Positions 17,430 through 27,198 are shown, counted from the stretch's first letter. The stretch is 64,000 nucleotides of DNA from Bacteroidota bacterium (GCA_026391835.1 JAPLDF010000009.1:1-64000), one strand, 5' to 3'. Notes: generated by a model from the sequence alone, not told the origin. Numbers and translations are program-made.

Positions 17430-19577
17430 ATGAAAAAGAACATTTACAGCCTGTGCATCCTGCTGTTCCTTTGCTTGCCTTCATTCGCCCAGGAAGGGAT
17501 GTGGCTGCTCACCCAGGTCAACCAGCTCGATCTCAACAAAAAGGGACTGGCGGTCGCTGCTGACGATTTGTACAGCAAAGACAAGCCAGCCTTATACCGT
17601 GCAATCCTTCAGATAGGTGGAGGTTCCGGCTCGTTTGTTTCTCCCGACGGGCTTGTACTCACAAATCATCATGTCGCTTTTACGGCATTGCAGCGGGCAT
17701 CGACCACCAACAGCAACTATCTTGCTGAAGGCTTTCTTGCCCGCACAAAAAGTGAGGAGATCAGGGCACCCGGCTACCAGGCCCTGATGGTTGTTGAAAT
17801 CAGGGATGTTACGCAGGAGGTTCTTGAGGATGCCCAATTCATCAGGGACCCCCTCGAAAAAGATAGGAGGGTCAACGAAAAAATAGCGGAGATGACCGAC
17901 CTGATCAAAAAAGACAGGAAGGACATTGTGGCCCTGGTATCGGAAATGTTCAACGGCAAACAATATATGTTGTTTGTTTACAAGGAGTTCAAAGATCTGC
18001 GCATCGTTTACGCCCCGCCCATGGCGATTGGGAATTACGGTGGAGAAACAGACAACTGGATGTGGCCCAGGCACACCGGCGATTTTTCATTCCTCCGGGT
18101 GTATGTGTCGCCGGATGGAACCGGATCGGAATATGATGTGCAAAATGTACCATATAAACCCGGGGTATGGCTTCGTACCACCCGTGATAACCTCAGGGAT
18201 GGTGATTTTACTTTTATAATGGGCTTCCCGGGGAGCACAACCCGCTATCGTTCATCAACATCGGTACATTGGAACCAGACGTACAATTATCCCTTTACCG
18301 TTGAAAACTACCGGGAGATTATCGGTATCTGCGGGGAGCTCACAAAAAATGATCCTGAAGGGAAATTAAAGGTTGCCAGCCTTGTCAAGGGCCTTGCCAA
18401 TACCATGAAAAACCTGGAGGGAAAGCTGGAAGGGATGAAAAAGACCAGTTTTCTCCAAAAGAAGATCGACTTCGAAAAGGAATTCATGTCATGGGCCAAC
18501 AGTTCCCCGGCAAACCGGGAACGTTACAGCACCATCCTTTCAAGGGAAAAGGAACAGTACAAACTGCTGGGTGATACAAAGGAGCGTGACAATGTTTACG
18601 GGATCTTCCAGGGGCTTGCCGGTCTGCAGATCGGCATAGCCATGCAGGTTTACTATCTTGCCCGGGAAATGGCAAAGCCGGCAGGCGAGCGGCAGCCGGG
18701 ACTTACCGACGAAGTGATCAGGGAGACTGCCGATGGATTGCAATATGCATATGCAAATTATTATGAACCTGTTGACAAAGCATTGCTGGTAAGAGCGCTT
18801 GAAAAAGCCGGTGCGCTTCCCCCGGGGCAGCGCATCACGGGGCTGGAATATATCCTGGGAGATAAGAAGCAGTCCATCGCTCAATTCGCCGACCAGGCAG
18901 TTGCCACCTCGAAGTTGCAGGACCTGGAATTTGCAAAATTGCTCTACCTGAAAACTGTGAAAGAGCTGGAAGCCCTCGACGACCCTTTTATGAAAATGGC
19001 GGTTTCGCTTTATCCCACGGGCGAGGCGATCAATAAGACCAGTGAGGTATTTGCAGCCAATGTGACCGCTATCCGGAAGGAATACCTGGATGCCCTGTTT
19101 GCCTGGAAAGGCAAAACCCTTTATCCTGATGCCAACAGTACGATACGTTTTACCTCGGGCAGGGTGAAAGGCTATAAACCGCGAAATGCCGTTTGGTACG
19201 ACCCGTTTACCTCCCTTGGCGGGGTGGTCGAAAAAAACACGGATGTCGAACCGTTTAATGCACCTGCGAAACTGGTGGAATTATATGGAAAACGCGATTT
19301 CGGCAACTGGATGGATCCGGCACTGAAAGATGTGCCTGTCGCCTTTCTTTCAACGTGTGATATCACCGGGGGCAACAGCGGCAGCCCTGTAATGAACGCA
19401 AAGGGTGAACTCGCGGGAGTTGTCTTTGACGGTAATTATGAAGCGATGATCAGCGACTGGCAATATGACATTGACCTTCAGCGTGCCATTACGTGCGACA
19501 TCCGCTATGTACTGTTCATCACCCAGAAGTTTGGGAATGCAGGATTCCTGGTTGACGAAATGCAGGCAAAAAGGTAA
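17430..19577 (+). CDS. S46-family dipeptidyl-peptidase (DPP7-like)
   Basis: A 715-residue secreted serine exopeptidase with signal peptide (cleavage near SFA-QEG). The trypsin-like halves carry His81 (VLTNHHVAF), Asp218 (RHTGDFSFLR) and Ser650 (GGNSGSPVMN). The helical lid, about residues 270-570, is the S46-specific insertion that blocks longer substrates. S46 enzymes remove dipeptides from the N-terminus of peptides in the periplasm. The residue 18 after the catalytic Ser is Gly668 (FDGNYE); Gly there goes with DPP7-type preference for hydrophobic P1 residues, whereas Arg (FDRN) marks the acidic-specific DPP11. That specificity is inferred from one residue. The gene is monocistronic, preceded by a strong ribosome binding site, and converges on the superoxide dismutase gene with a 9-base gap. 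Confidence 0.95.
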   Translation: MKKNIYSLCILLFLCLPSFAQEGMWLLTQVNQLDLNKKGLAVAADDLYSKDKPALYRAILQIGGGSGSFVSPDGLVLTNHHVAFTALQRASTTNSNYLAEGFLARTKSEEIRAPGYQALMVVEIRDVTQEVLEDAQFIRDPLEKDRRVNEKIAEMTDLIKKDRKDIVALVSEMFNGKQYMLFVYKEFKDLRIVYAPPMAIGNYGGETDNWMWPRHTGDFSFLRVYVSPDGTGSEYDVQNVPYKPGVWLRTTRDNLRDGDFTFIMGFPGSTTRYRSSTSVHWNQTYNYPFTVENYREIIGICGELTKNDPEGKLKVASLVKGLANTMKNLEGKLEGMKKTSFLQKKIDFEKEFMSWANSSPANRERYSTILSREKEQYKLLGDTKERDNVYGIFQGLAGLQIGIAMQVYYLAREMAKPAGERQPGLTDEVIRETADGLQYAYANYYEPVDKALLVRALEKAGALPPGQRITGLEYILGDKKQSIAQFADQAVATSKLQDLEFAKLLYLKTVKELEALDDPFMKMAVSLYPTGEAINKTSEVFAANVTAIRKEYLDALFAWKGKTLYPDANSTIRFTSGRVKGYKPRNAVWYDPFTSLGGVVEKNTDVEPFNAPAKLVELYGKRDFGNWMDPALKDVPVAFLSTCDITGGNSGSPVMNAKGELAGVVFDGNYEAMISDWQYDIDLQRAITCDIRYVLFITQKFGNAGFLVDEMQAKR

Positions 19578-19586
19578 GGGTCACGG

Positions 19587-20615
19587 TTAATGCCGGCAAA
19601 GCCCCTGGATGGTGTGAAATATATCGTGCAGTTCTCCCAGCTTTTTCGAGAGTGACTTGTCATCTGCTTTTTTGAGAACCATCTGGTTCAGGGCATTTGC
19701 TCCCCTGACAAGGTCGTCAATGGATTTTTTAATTTCCGGGGTATTGAAGGATGTGGGGATTTTCCCGCTTTGCAACGCCTTTGCCTTTGCAAGAAATTCT
19801 CCAGAGCGTTCGCGAATCGGTTTCAGGTCGCCATCTTCAGACGGATGAAACGTTCCTGCCATCACTTCATGAAATGTGCTTAATTCAGTCCAGGTCTCCT
19901 TTTCAATGGTCTTCAGCAACGGGCTCCCCAGCGCCTCCGTGTAGTTTTTGTTTACAGCGTCCCAGTTGATGGCATCAAGGATTGCGGAGAGATAATCACC
20001 GCGCTTGTTCTGATATTTCAGGTAGTAGGCATGTTCCCACACATCGATACACAGCACCGGGATTCCTCGTTCGGGCGAAATATCCATGATGGGATTGTCC
20101 TGGTTCGGGGAGGAACATACGGCAAGTTTTTTATCGGTGGTTACATAGAGCCATGCCCAGCCGGATCCGAACCGTGTTGCACCGGCTTTGTTCAATAGTT
20201 TTTTCAAACTGTCGAGGGAGCCAAAAGTGCCGGTAACCGCTTTTCCTACCTCTGTTTGCGGGTTAAATGGGTTGTGCAGCGAGAGAATGTTCCAGAACAT
20301 GGAGTGATTGTAATGTCCGCCGGCATTGTTGCGGATAACTTCGTCCAGTTCACCTGCATACAGCATGAGCTCGTCAAGGGAATAGGATTCCTGTTTGGTG
20401 CCTTTCACCGCATTGTTGAGATTCTTGACATAAGCCGCATGGTGCTTTGAATAATGGATCTCCATGGTTGCTGCATCAACAACCGGCTCCAGGGCGTTGT
20501 ATGCATAGGGTAATTTGGGTAACTCAAAAGGATAGTTTTGAGCCGACAGGCTTGTGGTGAAACCAACAAAAAGGAGGGCGATGGCAATTGCTGCAGAATG
20601 ACTATTGTTTTTCAT
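19587..20615 (-). CDS. Secreted Fe/Mn superoxide dismutase with C-terminal helical extension
   Basis: A 342-residue protein; the ATG at 20615 gives a signal peptide (SHSAAIAIALLFVGF, cleavage after SLSAQ), while the open frame runs 34 codons further up without one. Residues about 27-228 are a full superoxide dismutase with the four metal ligands His54 (MEIHYSKHH), His104 (GGHYNHSMFW), Asp191 and His195 (CIDVWEHAYY). The GGHYNH context is more usual in Mn than Fe enzymes, but metal choice is uncertain. About 110 extra C-terminal residues are helical and end in LHDIFHTIQGLCRH, with FHEVMAGTFHP earlier; the His/Met spacing looks metal-binding, which is inference. The usual enzyme is about 200 residues. 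It detoxifies superoxide outside the cytoplasm. Confidence 0.92.
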   Translation of the reverse strand: MKNNSHSAAIAIALLFVGFTTSLSAQNYPFELPKLPYAYNALEPVVDAATMEIHYSKHHAAYVKNLNNAVKGTKQESYSLDELMLYAGELDEVIRNNAGGHYNHSMFWNILSLHNPFNPQTEVGKAVTGTFGSLDSLKKLLNKAGATRFGSGWAWLYVTTDKKLAVCSSPNQDNPIMDISPERGIPVLCIDVWEHAYYLKYQNKRGDYLSAILDAINWDAVNKNYTEALGSPLLKTIEKETWTELSTFHEVMAGTFHPSEDGDLKPIRERSGEFLAKAKALQSGKIPTSFNTPEIKKSIDDLVRGANALNQMVLKKADDKSLSKKLGELHDIFHTIQGLCRH

Positions 20616-20686
20616 AACGGGAGAAAAAGGTCTTTTGTTAAGAATTAAATGATTGATTTGATAAAAATTAAGACTCTTATTTGGTA

Positions 20687-20717
20687 CAAATCTAAATAAT
20701 GTTTTTATAAAAAGCAA
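20687..20717 (-). promoter_or_regulatory. Bacteroidota-type promoter of the superoxide dismutase gene
   Basis: On the minus strand TTG (20717-20715) is followed after exactly 20 bases by TAGATTTG (20694-20687), an exact TAnnTTTG match. Transcription would start near 20680, with a leader of about 65 bases. This is the clearest promoter in the window together with the one at 27169-27198. Confidence 0.6.
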
Positions 20718-20791
20718 ATTCCGCAGAAAATAATCTCTGACTTTTTGATTTTGAATGAAAATTTAGTGGAACCCGTATGAAGGGAGGAGGG

Positions 20792-21604
20792 TTAAAACTT
20801 CCTGATGCAACGCACGAGGTCATTCCAGTCTTTCGGGCTTTCGTCCTGAAGTCCGCTGCCGGTACCGTTCAGGAAAACCTGGTCAAATGCCTGCCCCAAC
20901 GGATCTGCTGTTCCTTCCGTAGAACTCCAGTATACGCCATAACTGTAATTGAAAGGAGCAAGAAGCAGACGGTTCTGGTACATCAGGTTAAGCTCATATT
21001 TTGACGGGAGGTACCAGTCGGTATAAAAGATGTTTCCAAAGGTGAAGTTGTAATCCCTGCACAGCATTGCCGCATAGGTCCCGGTCCCCTGCGAGGTGAT
21101 GATCTTGTCGGTGTTGTATTTACCGGCATACACGCCATCGGCATACGCACCGGTAACTTTAAATGTGCCGTTGTACCACCTGGTTCCGCCGGATGAACCA
21201 AGGTCAGCAATTGCGGCGATGAGCCCGTGTTCCCCGGTTTCATCCAGCCAGAAAATATTCCCGCCGCCGTAGAATTCACCCAGGTAATGCGTGGTATTTG
21301 ATGTAATTTTTGACCATTTGGAGCCGGTATAAAAATAATAACCCGTACTGTATCCATTGATAATGGCGGAGTTGGTGTTGTATACCAGCAACCCTGCAAC
21401 CGGCGAAGGGATGGTTGTTACATCGGCAGTGCTTGCAAGGCTCACCCTGGGCGGCAGAAACCCTTTGTTGGTGGCTTTGATTTCGAGCATGGCCGATGCG
21501 GCCGGCGCACTGCCGTCATTGCTGATGGCGACCTGTGAATATGAACCATTGAGCCCGAAAAACAAGGTAGCGAAAATGAAGAGTGTGCAGAGTGTTTTTT
21601 TCAT
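20792..21604 (-). CDS. Secreted DUF1566-like (Lcl C-terminal/FISUMP type) protein
   Basis: A 270-residue exported protein; the ATG at 21604 begins the signal peptide (MKKTLCTLFIFATLFFGL). Residues about 25-90 contain a short segment common in Bacteroidota surface proteins (VAISNDGSAPAASAMLEIKA, FLPPRVSL, PVAGLLVYNTN). The C-terminal part has the DUF1566 pattern: WYLPSKYELNLMYQNR, then YWSSTEG, and a terminal VRCIRKF. These modules occur on cell-surface and secreted proteins of unknown binding function. No T9SS sorting domain is present. It is on the minus strand upstream of the superoxide dismutase gene, with its own promoter element. Confidence 0.8.
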   Translation of the reverse strand: MKKTLCTLFIFATLFFGLNGSYSQVAISNDGSAPAASAMLEIKATNKGFLPPRVSLASTADVTTIPSPVAGLLVYNTNSAIINGYSTGYYFYTGSKWSKITSNTTHYLGEFYGGGNIFWLDETGEHGLIAAIADLGSSGGTRWYNGTFKVTGAYADGVYAGKYNTDKIITSQGTGTYAAMLCRDYNFTFGNIFYTDWYLPSKYELNLMYQNRLLLAPFNYSYGVYWSSTEGTADPLGQAFDQVFLNGTGSGLQDESPKDWNDLVRCIRKF

Positions 21605-21674
21605 CCGGATCGAATAATGGTATGACAATAAAACTTTTAGCTGATTTCCCCTGGCAGGAATCACCTTAACAGGA

Positions 21675-21682
21675 CAAAAATA
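21675..21682 (-). promoter_or_regulatory. Possible -7 element (TATTTTTG)
   Basis: The minus strand reads TATTTTTG, matching TAnnTTTG, about 70 bases before the ATG at 21604. I see no TTG 19-21 bases upstream, so support is partial. Confidence 0.35.
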
Positions 21683-21749
21683 GTAAAATTTCAGGTAATT
21701 GAATTATAAATCGATGTAGGCTGTCTTGTTATGTAGACCAGCAACATAT

Positions 21750-23813
21750 TCATTCCCCGTTCACGGTGACTGTTCCATAAACAACAGTCGATTTACCCGG
21801 GTTTACCGTGAAGTGACCACCAGAGAGGATCGTGAGGTTGTGGCAAAAGGTGGCATTGCTGGTGGTGATGACCAGGGCATGTGGAGCGTCCGGGATCGTG
21901 ACATCGTACAATGAAGTCGGGACAACCGCAAGATCCCAGTTCCCGGCCTTGTTCCAGTCAGTATCAATATTCCCGGTCCATGTGATGCCGGTAAATGATG
22001 TAGGTTCCCCGGTGCGTATTTCAAGTGCCGGATCGCCGAAAACGTTGCAACAATAGTGGCACCACAACTGCGCTCCGGGTTCGAATTCCCCGGGGAGTGA
22101 CAGCCATGGTACTGTTTTAATCTTTGAGATCATGTGGGCAATCCCCAGGTGTTTTTCCGGGAGCGTATCGGTATATACGGCACTTACAAATTCCCTTTCG
22201 AGGTGTTCCGAAGGGCCGTCAGTGGTTCCCTGGTTGAACCATCCGTAACGGGAGTTGAAAATGCCGGCAACAAGAAAATTGTCGATCGAAACAGCTTTTG
22301 CGGCGATGCATCCGCCGCCTGCATCAAAGGCCCCGTCGTAGCAACCCTGGGTGTAGAGTATCGGGAAATTGTGGGTGATGCCGTTTACCTGTGAAAAATT
22401 GGCATTGGTGATTGACGACATCGACAGTCGCATCATATAGGTGGTATTGGCATGTCCGAGGTGATGGATGAATGTTTTTCCGCTGTTGAGGGTGGCGAGC
22501 AGTACCGCCGCACTCCACGACCACGAAGGGGTATCGTAAAGTTTTTCAATATTGTTCGTTCCCGACGGGATCCCGTGGGTAAAATACCCGTTGTCGTTGT
22601 GGTTGTTCACCAGCAGGTCCATATAATCTCCGCCATAGGTCAGGGGCGCATTGTACAGGTATTCGCCTGCAAGCAACGGCCGTGAAACCTCCCCGAGGAC
22701 CGGGTTGGTCTGATAAGAAACGGTCTTCCGTATCATGTGGTGGAGTTCGGCAGTATCATTCACGGTGAAACGGGCCACGGCAATATCCGGTAAAAAATCG
22801 GGATTGTCATCCAGCTGGCCATAGACCAGGTCGGAATTTGCATCATAATTGCCATCAAGGCCAGAATAGTAGAGGTCGGCAGGGATGTTTGAATCAGAAT
22901 AAGGGGTAGTCCCCGACATTACGAAACAATAAAAACCCCGGGATGGGACCAGGGCGGGATTTCCGGCCAGCAACACATAGTCAATGCCGTGGTTCTGATG
23001 CTGGCCGATGATGAAATTCCTGATCTGTTCCTGGTGATCTGTTCCGGCCGTGGTTGCATAAATGCTGTCGGTGGAAACCACACGCACCGTTATACCGAGC
23101 CTGCCATACATGCTGACCAGCGGCTGGAACTCATTTTTAAAGCTGACGGGCGAAACGACCAGGTATTCATAGGCTGTTGACGGGGATTTTCGTTGCGGGT
23201 ACGTTGTCATCATCCCGGGATTCATGGCGAAGGATCTTACCCGGCTGAGCAGGGCTCCGTTTACCGGTAAATTGTTCAGGGCAGCAACGGATTGCGCATC
23301 GGCACGGGTGTGTATCCTCACGGTCACCTTGCTGAAATAGCTCAGCGCACGGTTGGCCGGACGGTATCTTGCCGGCGTAAATGTACAAAGGGCAAAGGCA
23401 TAGCCGTTCAGGTATTGGGTAAGCAACTGGCCGCTTCGCCGGGCAGGATAGACATCGCTTTGGCTGTATACCTTGTCATTCCTGGCAAATTCCCCTGCAT
23501 TGCCCGAAGAAATGGGGCGAACAGGTTGTTTGGGAAAGAGCAAAACGGATCCGGGAACAGGCGTTTCATCCTCTTCGATGATCTCCATGGATTCGGCCGC
23601 TTCGCCGGGCGGCAGCATCAGTACAACGTCATGCCAGGGCAACAGGGGCTCTCCCGGGATTCCGGAAAGGAGTGTGTTCCCGAAATTCACTGTCTGGTAG
23701 GACCCTTTTGATTCAATTGCATAGTTGCTGAAATAAAAAGTTTTCTCAACAACACCGGCCTGCAGGATAATTCCCTGGCCCAGCACCAATAAAAATAAAA
23801 GAGCGATTTTCAT
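21750..23813 (-). CDS. Peptidase C25 (gingipain-type) cysteine protease
   Basis: A 687-residue secreted protease. After the signal peptide (KIALLFLLVLGQGIILQ) comes a propeptide-like region (about 20-205) and the C25 catalytic domain (about 213-590). The likely dyad is His454 (FIHHLGHANTTY) and Cys491 (YTQGCYDGAFD), 37 residues apart, close to the spacing in gingipains. A C-terminal stretch from about 605 (ITWTGNIDTDWNKAGNW) is the start of a beta-rich domain that ends abruptly in YGTVTVNGE. The T9SS sorting domain that C25 proteases normally carry is missing, and the beta domain looks shorter than usual, so the gene may be truncated at its 3' end. Cleavage specificity cannot be read. Confidence 0.9.
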   Translation of the reverse strand: MKIALLFLLVLGQGIILQAGVVEKTFYFSNYAIESKGSYQTVNFGNTLLSGIPGEPLLPWHDVVLMLPPGEAAESMEIIEEDETPVPGSVLLFPKQPVRPISSGNAGEFARNDKVYSQSDVYPARRSGQLLTQYLNGYAFALCTFTPARYRPANRALSYFSKVTVRIHTRADAQSVAALNNLPVNGALLSRVRSFAMNPGMMTTYPQRKSPSTAYEYLVVSPVSFKNEFQPLVSMYGRLGITVRVVSTDSIYATTAGTDHQEQIRNFIIGQHQNHGIDYVLLAGNPALVPSRGFYCFVMSGTTPYSDSNIPADLYYSGLDGNYDANSDLVYGQLDDNPDFLPDIAVARFTVNDTAELHHMIRKTVSYQTNPVLGEVSRPLLAGEYLYNAPLTYGGDYMDLLVNNHNDNGYFTHGIPSGTNNIEKLYDTPSWSWSAAVLLATLNSGKTFIHHLGHANTTYMMRLSMSSITNANFSQVNGITHNFPILYTQGCYDGAFDAGGGCIAAKAVSIDNFLVAGIFNSRYGWFNQGTTDGPSEHLEREFVSAVYTDTLPEKHLGIAHMISKIKTVPWLSLPGEFEPGAQLWCHYCCNVFGDPALEIRTGEPTSFTGITWTGNIDTDWNKAGNWDLAVVPTSLYDVTIPDAPHALVITTSNATFCHNLTILSGGHFTVNPGKSTVVYGTVTVNGE

Positions 23814-23859
23814 CTTTTCATCTTTGAATGGTAAAGGTACAAAAAATTAAAAAAAACAA

Positions 23860-26800
23860 TCAACCACTTTTGGGTAACGGGAGTTGCTTACTCATTCCAC
23901 TCTGTTTCAACCCTGCGATCACAATCAGGGAGATAATTGAAAAAATCAATCCCCATGCCCAAAGCGGGAAAACCGGCGTATCGCCTGCACCATAGCTGTG
24001 CATGCCTTTTGAAAGGTAATAGTTCACACCGACAAATGTCATGATAACACTTCCAAAGCCGGCTACGGATGCAACATTGAATACATAGCTGCTCCGCAGT
24101 TTGGGAATAAAACGGAGATGGAGCACAAGGGTATATGCGATGACGATGACCAGGGCCCATGTTTCCTTTGCATCCCATCCCCAGTATCTTCCCCAAGATT
24201 CGTTGGCCCAGACACCGCCCAGGAATGTGCCGATCGTGGCCAGTACGATCCCCACAATCAGGTTCATTTCATTGATGCAGGTCAGTTCGGAGATGATCAG
24301 GTCAAGGCGTGCATTGTTCTTTGTCGTTTTAAACAGGAAGATGACAAGGTTCATCAACCCGAGGATAAATCCAAGGCCGAGAAAACCGTAACTGATGGTC
24401 AGTGTTGCCACGTGGATGATGAGCCAGTACGATTTTAAAACCGGCTGCAAATTCGTCAGTTGCGGATCATAACTGCTGTGGCTTGCTGTCATCAGGATAA
24501 AAAAGGCAAGTAAAGCAGTTGCGGCAAGTGTGATTTTGGAATAGCGGGCAAAACTGAACCCTGCAAGCAAACCGCCCCAGGCAATAAGGATCAGCGATTC
24601 ATAGCCATTGCTCCAGGGCGCATGGCCCGTTAAATACCACCTGAGGATCATGCCAAAAGTGTGGTACAAAAAGGCGAGGCCGAGAACCAGGATCGAAATA
24701 TTAAGTGCCACCGATATGATCCTGCTCTTTTTTGGCCGCAGGTTGTCGGTAAACGCCAGCAATAAAAGGATTACGCTTAACAAGGCATAGATGTTCCTGA
24801 GGACTATAAATATCTGGAGTTTGTTGTACAGGATCTCAACATTGATCTTGGTTTCAGAAGCCAGCAACTGTTTGCCCGGCGAATTGCGCTGGATATCGAT
24901 GATGATATCCTGGATTTTACCGGCATTGGTATAATCTCCCGAAGTTATTCCCTTGATCACCTCCGTGAGATAAACTGTCATGATGTTTGAATATGTCAGG
25001 GGATTCAGGTGGAGTGGTCCGCTGATGACAGCCACCTGTCCTGTGAGTGGAACCATGGCGGCTTTCTCATCCCAGCTCACCCACTTGTTATTTGCAGCGC
25101 CCTGTTCAGGGAAGAGTTTAAGCATGCTGCCATTGATGGTCATCTGGAAGATATTCAGCCGTTCGTCCACTTTGATGATCTCCTTATCAAAGCTGTTTTG
25201 CGTGGATTGCTTTTTCCGGAAGGCCTCTTCAATGTATTTCTGAAGCTTGTATTGCCTGTTGCCATCGAAAAAGTCAAGAAATGAGGCATAATTCCCGGTA
25301 ATTCCAATGATCTGCTGTACCGGTTTTTCCCTGACATAAATGATTTTCTGCTCTTTCCAGAACCCCGGGAACATCATCATATCCATCACAACCTGGATGG
25401 CGTCCATCTTTCCCTTGCCGGCGATCTCAAATTTATCTTTCCTGGCAATTTTATGCATGACATCATAGGCCATGGAATGGATGGGTTCAAACCGCCCGTC
25501 GTAGGTCTGGACCAGCAAATGGCCAAATTTTTCAGCCTGGTCAGGGGCCACCGGTTTGGTAGTATTTGTTTGAGAAAAAGCAAAAGCACTGAACAAAATG
25601 AACAATCCGGTCATCATCACCCCGGCTTTTCTCTTCAGCCTGATCTCCCCGATTTTGCGGCTGAGTTCATGAAACCGGGAGTTTTTGCTGAACAGGGACA
25701 GGATAAATCCAAGGCTCAGCAGGAAATAACCCGCATAGGTCACCAGGGTCCCGTAAAAATCGTGATTCACTGAAAGAACGGTGCCTTTTTCGTCGGGATC
25801 ATACGAGGATTGAAAGAAACGGTACATGTTGTAATCAAGAACATTGTTCATGAATATCCTGTGATTTTCCTGCAGGTTTTTCCTGTTGTCAATCAAAGTG
25901 ACTTCACTGGCATAGGAGGAAGGGCTCATTGAACCAGCATACCGGTCGAGAATAAAATCATTCAGCCTGATGGAAAATGGTAATTCGAGTGTTTTTTCGC
26001 CATAACCCATTTTAACCGCCACGCCGTCGAAGTTGAAATCCCGGAGGCTCATCACATATCCCGGGCCTCCCAAAATGGTTGCTTTATGCGATTTATTCTG
26101 AACGGTAACATTCACGACCAGGGCGTCATTCCCTTTTTCCCCGGAAGCCCCGGGTACATATTCGGTGGCAGCACTGGTGTAGTAGCCAATTTTCATGAAT
26201 GCGTTTCCCTGTGACCTGTAGACAATATTCTGTAACAATACCGTGGGGGTTCCCGGCCTCACCGTGTCGGATTGTTTTGTTTCCATGTTCGTCCTGATGA
26301 TCTCAATGGGCGCGGTAAATGTCAGCACCCCGTTATTTTCTGAGATTTGAACGGCACCGGCATTTTTACTTGTATTAAATGCAAGGGATAACATGCCAAA
26401 ATCGCTGACCTGCCCGTCGGCCAGGAACAGGTTTTGCTGAACCGACTCATTTGCAACCACCAGCGAAATGATCTTCCTGCCACCGGGAACATTTTCCCTG
26501 ACCTTTTCAACGGCATTGTTGATAAAGGCAACATAATCAATGGTTATTTTGCCTTTGTCGCCGGAAGTGTATTCCAGGTGCAGTGAATTTTCAGCAAAAC
26601 TGCTTATGCTGAATGGCTTGTCGTAGTTGAATTTCTGATTTTTCTCCTCGATCGAAATCTGCAGGTACGGATCCTGCGTGTAAATCAGGTTGGTTTGCTC
26701 CCCTTCGCGGATATGCATGCTGCCTTCAAACCCGAAATACCTTGTAATGCCGGCACCGATGATAATGACAATGAATGCAACATGGAAGAGGAGGCTTGCC

Positions 26801-27066
26801 CACTTCTTCCTGCTGAGCATCTTGTGTTTCGAAATATGCCCGAAAAGGTTCAGTATCAGCAGGAAAAAGATCAGTTCGAACCAGGCGGCATGGTAAACAA
26901 AGCGTTGTGCGGTAAAGGTATCGTACCTGTCTTCGATAAAGGTCGCAGTTCCCATGGCAAACATGAGTACCAGTAACAGGAAAATCGCGGTTGAAGAAGA
27001 AAACAAAAGGGTTGCTATGCGTTTCATCGGGATATGGTTATTAATTATCAGGGTTGTATCTGCCAT
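23860..27066 (-). CDS. ResB-CcsA fusion for cytochrome c maturation (system II)
   Basis: A 1069-residue membrane protein; the ATG at 27066 has AGGATGAAG upstream and gives an N-terminus just before the first transmembrane helix (IATLLFSSSTAIFLLLVLMF). The first half is ResB-like: transmembrane pairs and a large periplasmic domain (to about residue 470). A periplasmic stretch follows, then a CcsA part with about eight helices. The heme-handling WWD motif is at about 950-970 (GGVWANES, WGRYWGWDAKETW). CcsA residues His in FLYHTFGMILRWYLTG and HVATLTISYG are probable heme ligands. Together ResB and CcsA export heme and attach it to CXXCH motifs of apocytochromes. Fused forms are known in Bacteroidota and Epsilonproteobacteria. 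It implies c-type cytochromes and respiration in this organism. Confidence 0.95.
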   Translation of the reverse strand: MADTTLIINNHIPMKRIATLLFSSSTAIFLLLVLMFAMGTATFIEDRYDTFTAQRFVYHAAWFELIFFLLILNLFGHISKHKMLSRKKWASLLFHVAFIVIIIGAGITRYFGFEGSMHIREGEQTNLIYTQDPYLQISIEEKNQKFNYDKPFSISSFAENSLHLEYTSGDKGKITIDYVAFINNAVEKVRENVPGGRKIISLVVANESVQQNLFLADGQVSDFGMLSLAFNTSKNAGAVQISENNGVLTFTAPIEIIRTNMETKQSDTVRPGTPTVLLQNIVYRSQGNAFMKIGYYTSAATEYVPGASGEKGNDALVVNVTVQNKSHKATILGGPGYVMSLRDFNFDGVAVKMGYGEKTLELPFSIRLNDFILDRYAGSMSPSSYASEVTLIDNRKNLQENHRIFMNNVLDYNMYRFFQSSYDPDEKGTVLSVNHDFYGTLVTYAGYFLLSLGFILSLFSKNSRFHELSRKIGEIRLKRKAGVMMTGLFILFSAFAFSQTNTTKPVAPDQAEKFGHLLVQTYDGRFEPIHSMAYDVMHKIARKDKFEIAGKGKMDAIQVVMDMMMFPGFWKEQKIIYVREKPVQQIIGITGNYASFLDFFDGNRQYKLQKYIEEAFRKKQSTQNSFDKEIIKVDERLNIFQMTINGSMLKLFPEQGAANNKWVSWDEKAAMVPLTGQVAVISGPLHLNPLTYSNIMTVYLTEVIKGITSGDYTNAGKIQDIIIDIQRNSPGKQLLASETKINVEILYNKLQIFIVLRNIYALLSVILLLLAFTDNLRPKKSRIISVALNISILVLGLAFLYHTFGMILRWYLTGHAPWSNGYESLILIAWGGLLAGFSFARYSKITLAATALLAFFILMTASHSSYDPQLTNLQPVLKSYWLIIHVATLTISYGFLGLGFILGLMNLVIFLFKTTKNNARLDLIISELTCINEMNLIVGIVLATIGTFLGGVWANESWGRYWGWDAKETWALVIVIAYTLVLHLRFIPKLRSSYVFNVASVAGFGSVIMTFVGVNYYLSKGMHSYGAGDTPVFPLWAWGLIFSIISLIVIAGLKQSGMSKQLPLPKSG

Positions 27067-27168
27067 GTTAACTTCATCCTGTTCACAAAAGGAAAATACC
27101 GGTGATAATGGAAAGAATGGTGGTTGTATTTTCGCCAGGGAATAAAATAGAATACATGTATTGTGGCA

Positions 27169-27198
27169 CAAAAATACGTCAATATTTTCAGATGGCAA
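27169..27198 (-). promoter_or_regulatory. Bacteroidota-type promoter of the ResB-CcsA gene
   Basis: On the minus strand TTG (27198-27196) is followed after 19 bases by TATTTTTG (27176-27169). Transcription would begin near 27162 with a leader of about 95 bases before the ATG at 27066. The element lies just past the stop of the upstream SDR gene. Confidence 0.6.

Noticed and set aside
17218..17563. Stop-free plus-strand stretch running into the S46 peptidase gene
   Set aside because: No upstream start, no recognisable domain, and its right half overlaps the peptidase in another frame.
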